Source: CAYYWV01 sp964475385 (GTDB taxonomy: Bacteria; Pseudomonadota; Alphaproteobacteria; JAAXGF01). Taken from it: a stretch of 12,851 bases of DNA. Positions 12,424 to 12,851 of this stretch are shown here, in pieces; position 1 is the stretch's first letter, and every line of letters begins with the position of its first letter. The notes below the pieces were generated by a model, which saw only the letters and a list, made by a program, of their open reading frames with translations, ran no database searches and was not told the DNA's origin. The DNA is taken from assembly GCA_964475385.1 (NCBI GenBank), contig CAYYWV010000072.1:1-12851 (forward strand), written 5' to 3'. Both the position numbers and the translations under genes were made by a program.

Positions 12424-12851
12424 GTGACGAGACGGGCGTATTTCTTCACCAGCGAATCGGTCTCCGAAGGCCATCCCGACAAGATCTGCGATCGCATCTC
12501 GGACGCGGTGGTCGACGCCTACATCGCCGCCGACCCTTACGCCCGGGTCGCGGTCGAGACGTTGGTGACCACCAACCGCATCATCCTCGCCGGCGAGGTG
12601 CGCGGCCCCGATTCGATCACGCCCGCCCGGATCGAAGAGATCGCCCGCGCCTGCGTGCGCGAGATCGGGTACGAGCAAGAAGGCTTCCACTGGAAGCGCG
12701 CGACGGTCGAGACCTATATCCACGCCCAATCGGCCGACATCGCGCTCGGCGTGGACGCCCGCGGCAACAAGGACGAGGGCGCGGGCGATCAAGGCATCAT
12801 GTTCGGCTACGCCTGCCGCGAGACCGACGCCTACATGCCGGCGCCGATCCA
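12424..12851 (+). CDS. metK: S-adenosylmethionine synthetase, 3' end cut by window
   Basis: MetK joins methionine and ATP to make S-adenosylmethionine, the main methyl donor and also the cofactor used by MiaB upstream. The visible 142 residues start with VTRRAYFFTSESVSEGHPDKICDRISD, which includes the ATP-binding HPDK motif. They go on through TLVTTNRIILAGEV and reach the second signature GAGDQGIMFGYA before the window ends. The complete protein is usually about 390 residues, so about one third is present. GTG at 12424 is the only start that gives the family N-terminus; no strong ribosome binding site precedes it, only a GGGG near 12413-12416. A structured 307-base segment lies upstream. Confidence 0.95.
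   Translation, partial: MTRRAYFFTSESVSEGHPDKICDRISDAVVDAYIAADPYARVAVETLVTTNRIILAGEVRGPDSITPARIEEIARACVREIGYEQEGFHWKRATVETYIHAQSADIALGVDARGNKDEGAGDQGIMFGYACRETDAYMPAPI

Noticed and set aside
1..12851. CRISPR array, tRNA, rRNA, insertion sequences, toxin-antitoxin or defence genes
   Set aside because: No regularly spaced direct repeats, cloverleaf, rRNA motif, transposase or known defence domain was found in reading the window.

Overview
The window is very GC-rich, with strong G/C preference at third codon positions, and looks like chromosomal DNA of an alphaproteobacterium, probably of the Rhodospirillales type. The evidence is gene content: a MucR/Ros regulator, an OlsB-type ornithine acyltransferase next to a PlsC-type acyltransferase, the run miaB-phoH-ybeY-corC-lnt, and a PhrR/PraR-like XRE regulator between lnt and metK. 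A block of exactly 100 N (2518-2617) indicates a draft or metagenome-assembled scaffold.

Region 1 (1-2329) is cell-envelope related. It holds the 3' part of a Bax-like glucosaminidase on the plus strand. Convergent to it, on the minus strand, are a VanX/DdpX-type D-Ala-D-Ala dipeptidase and a secreted polysaccharide deacetylase.

Region 2 (2460-3676) starts with tsaB, which is interrupted by the scaffold gap, followed by rimI overlapping it by 4 bases. A small TusA-like sulfur-carrier gene runs in the opposite direction and overlaps the 3' end of rimI. An AT-rich stretch (about 3677-3765) separates that gene from mucR and probably carries divergent promoters.

Region 3 (3766-5905) is mucR, then an olsB-like and a plsC/olsA-like acyltransferase. 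The last two would make the two acylation steps of ornithine lipid.

Region 4 (5953-11543) is a tightly packed operon, miaB-phoH-ybeY-corC-lnt, with coupled starts (TTGA, ATGA and a 23-base overlap). It links tRNA modification, RNA metabolism and ribosome maturation with lipoprotein maturation. A candidate promoter overlaps the plsC stop codon.

Region 5 (11544-12851) has an intergenic segment with inverted repeats, the XRE regulator, a 307-base gene-free stretch rich in potential hairpins, and the 5' third of metK.

Most of the window is well-known conserved machinery, and I see no convincing novel multi-gene system. The best candidate for something undescribed is the structured leader before metK, which I could not match to a SAM or SAH riboswitch class from memory. 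Smaller points are a MucR zinc finger lacking its second histidine, the rimI/tusA-like antisense overlap, and the assembly gap inside tsaB.
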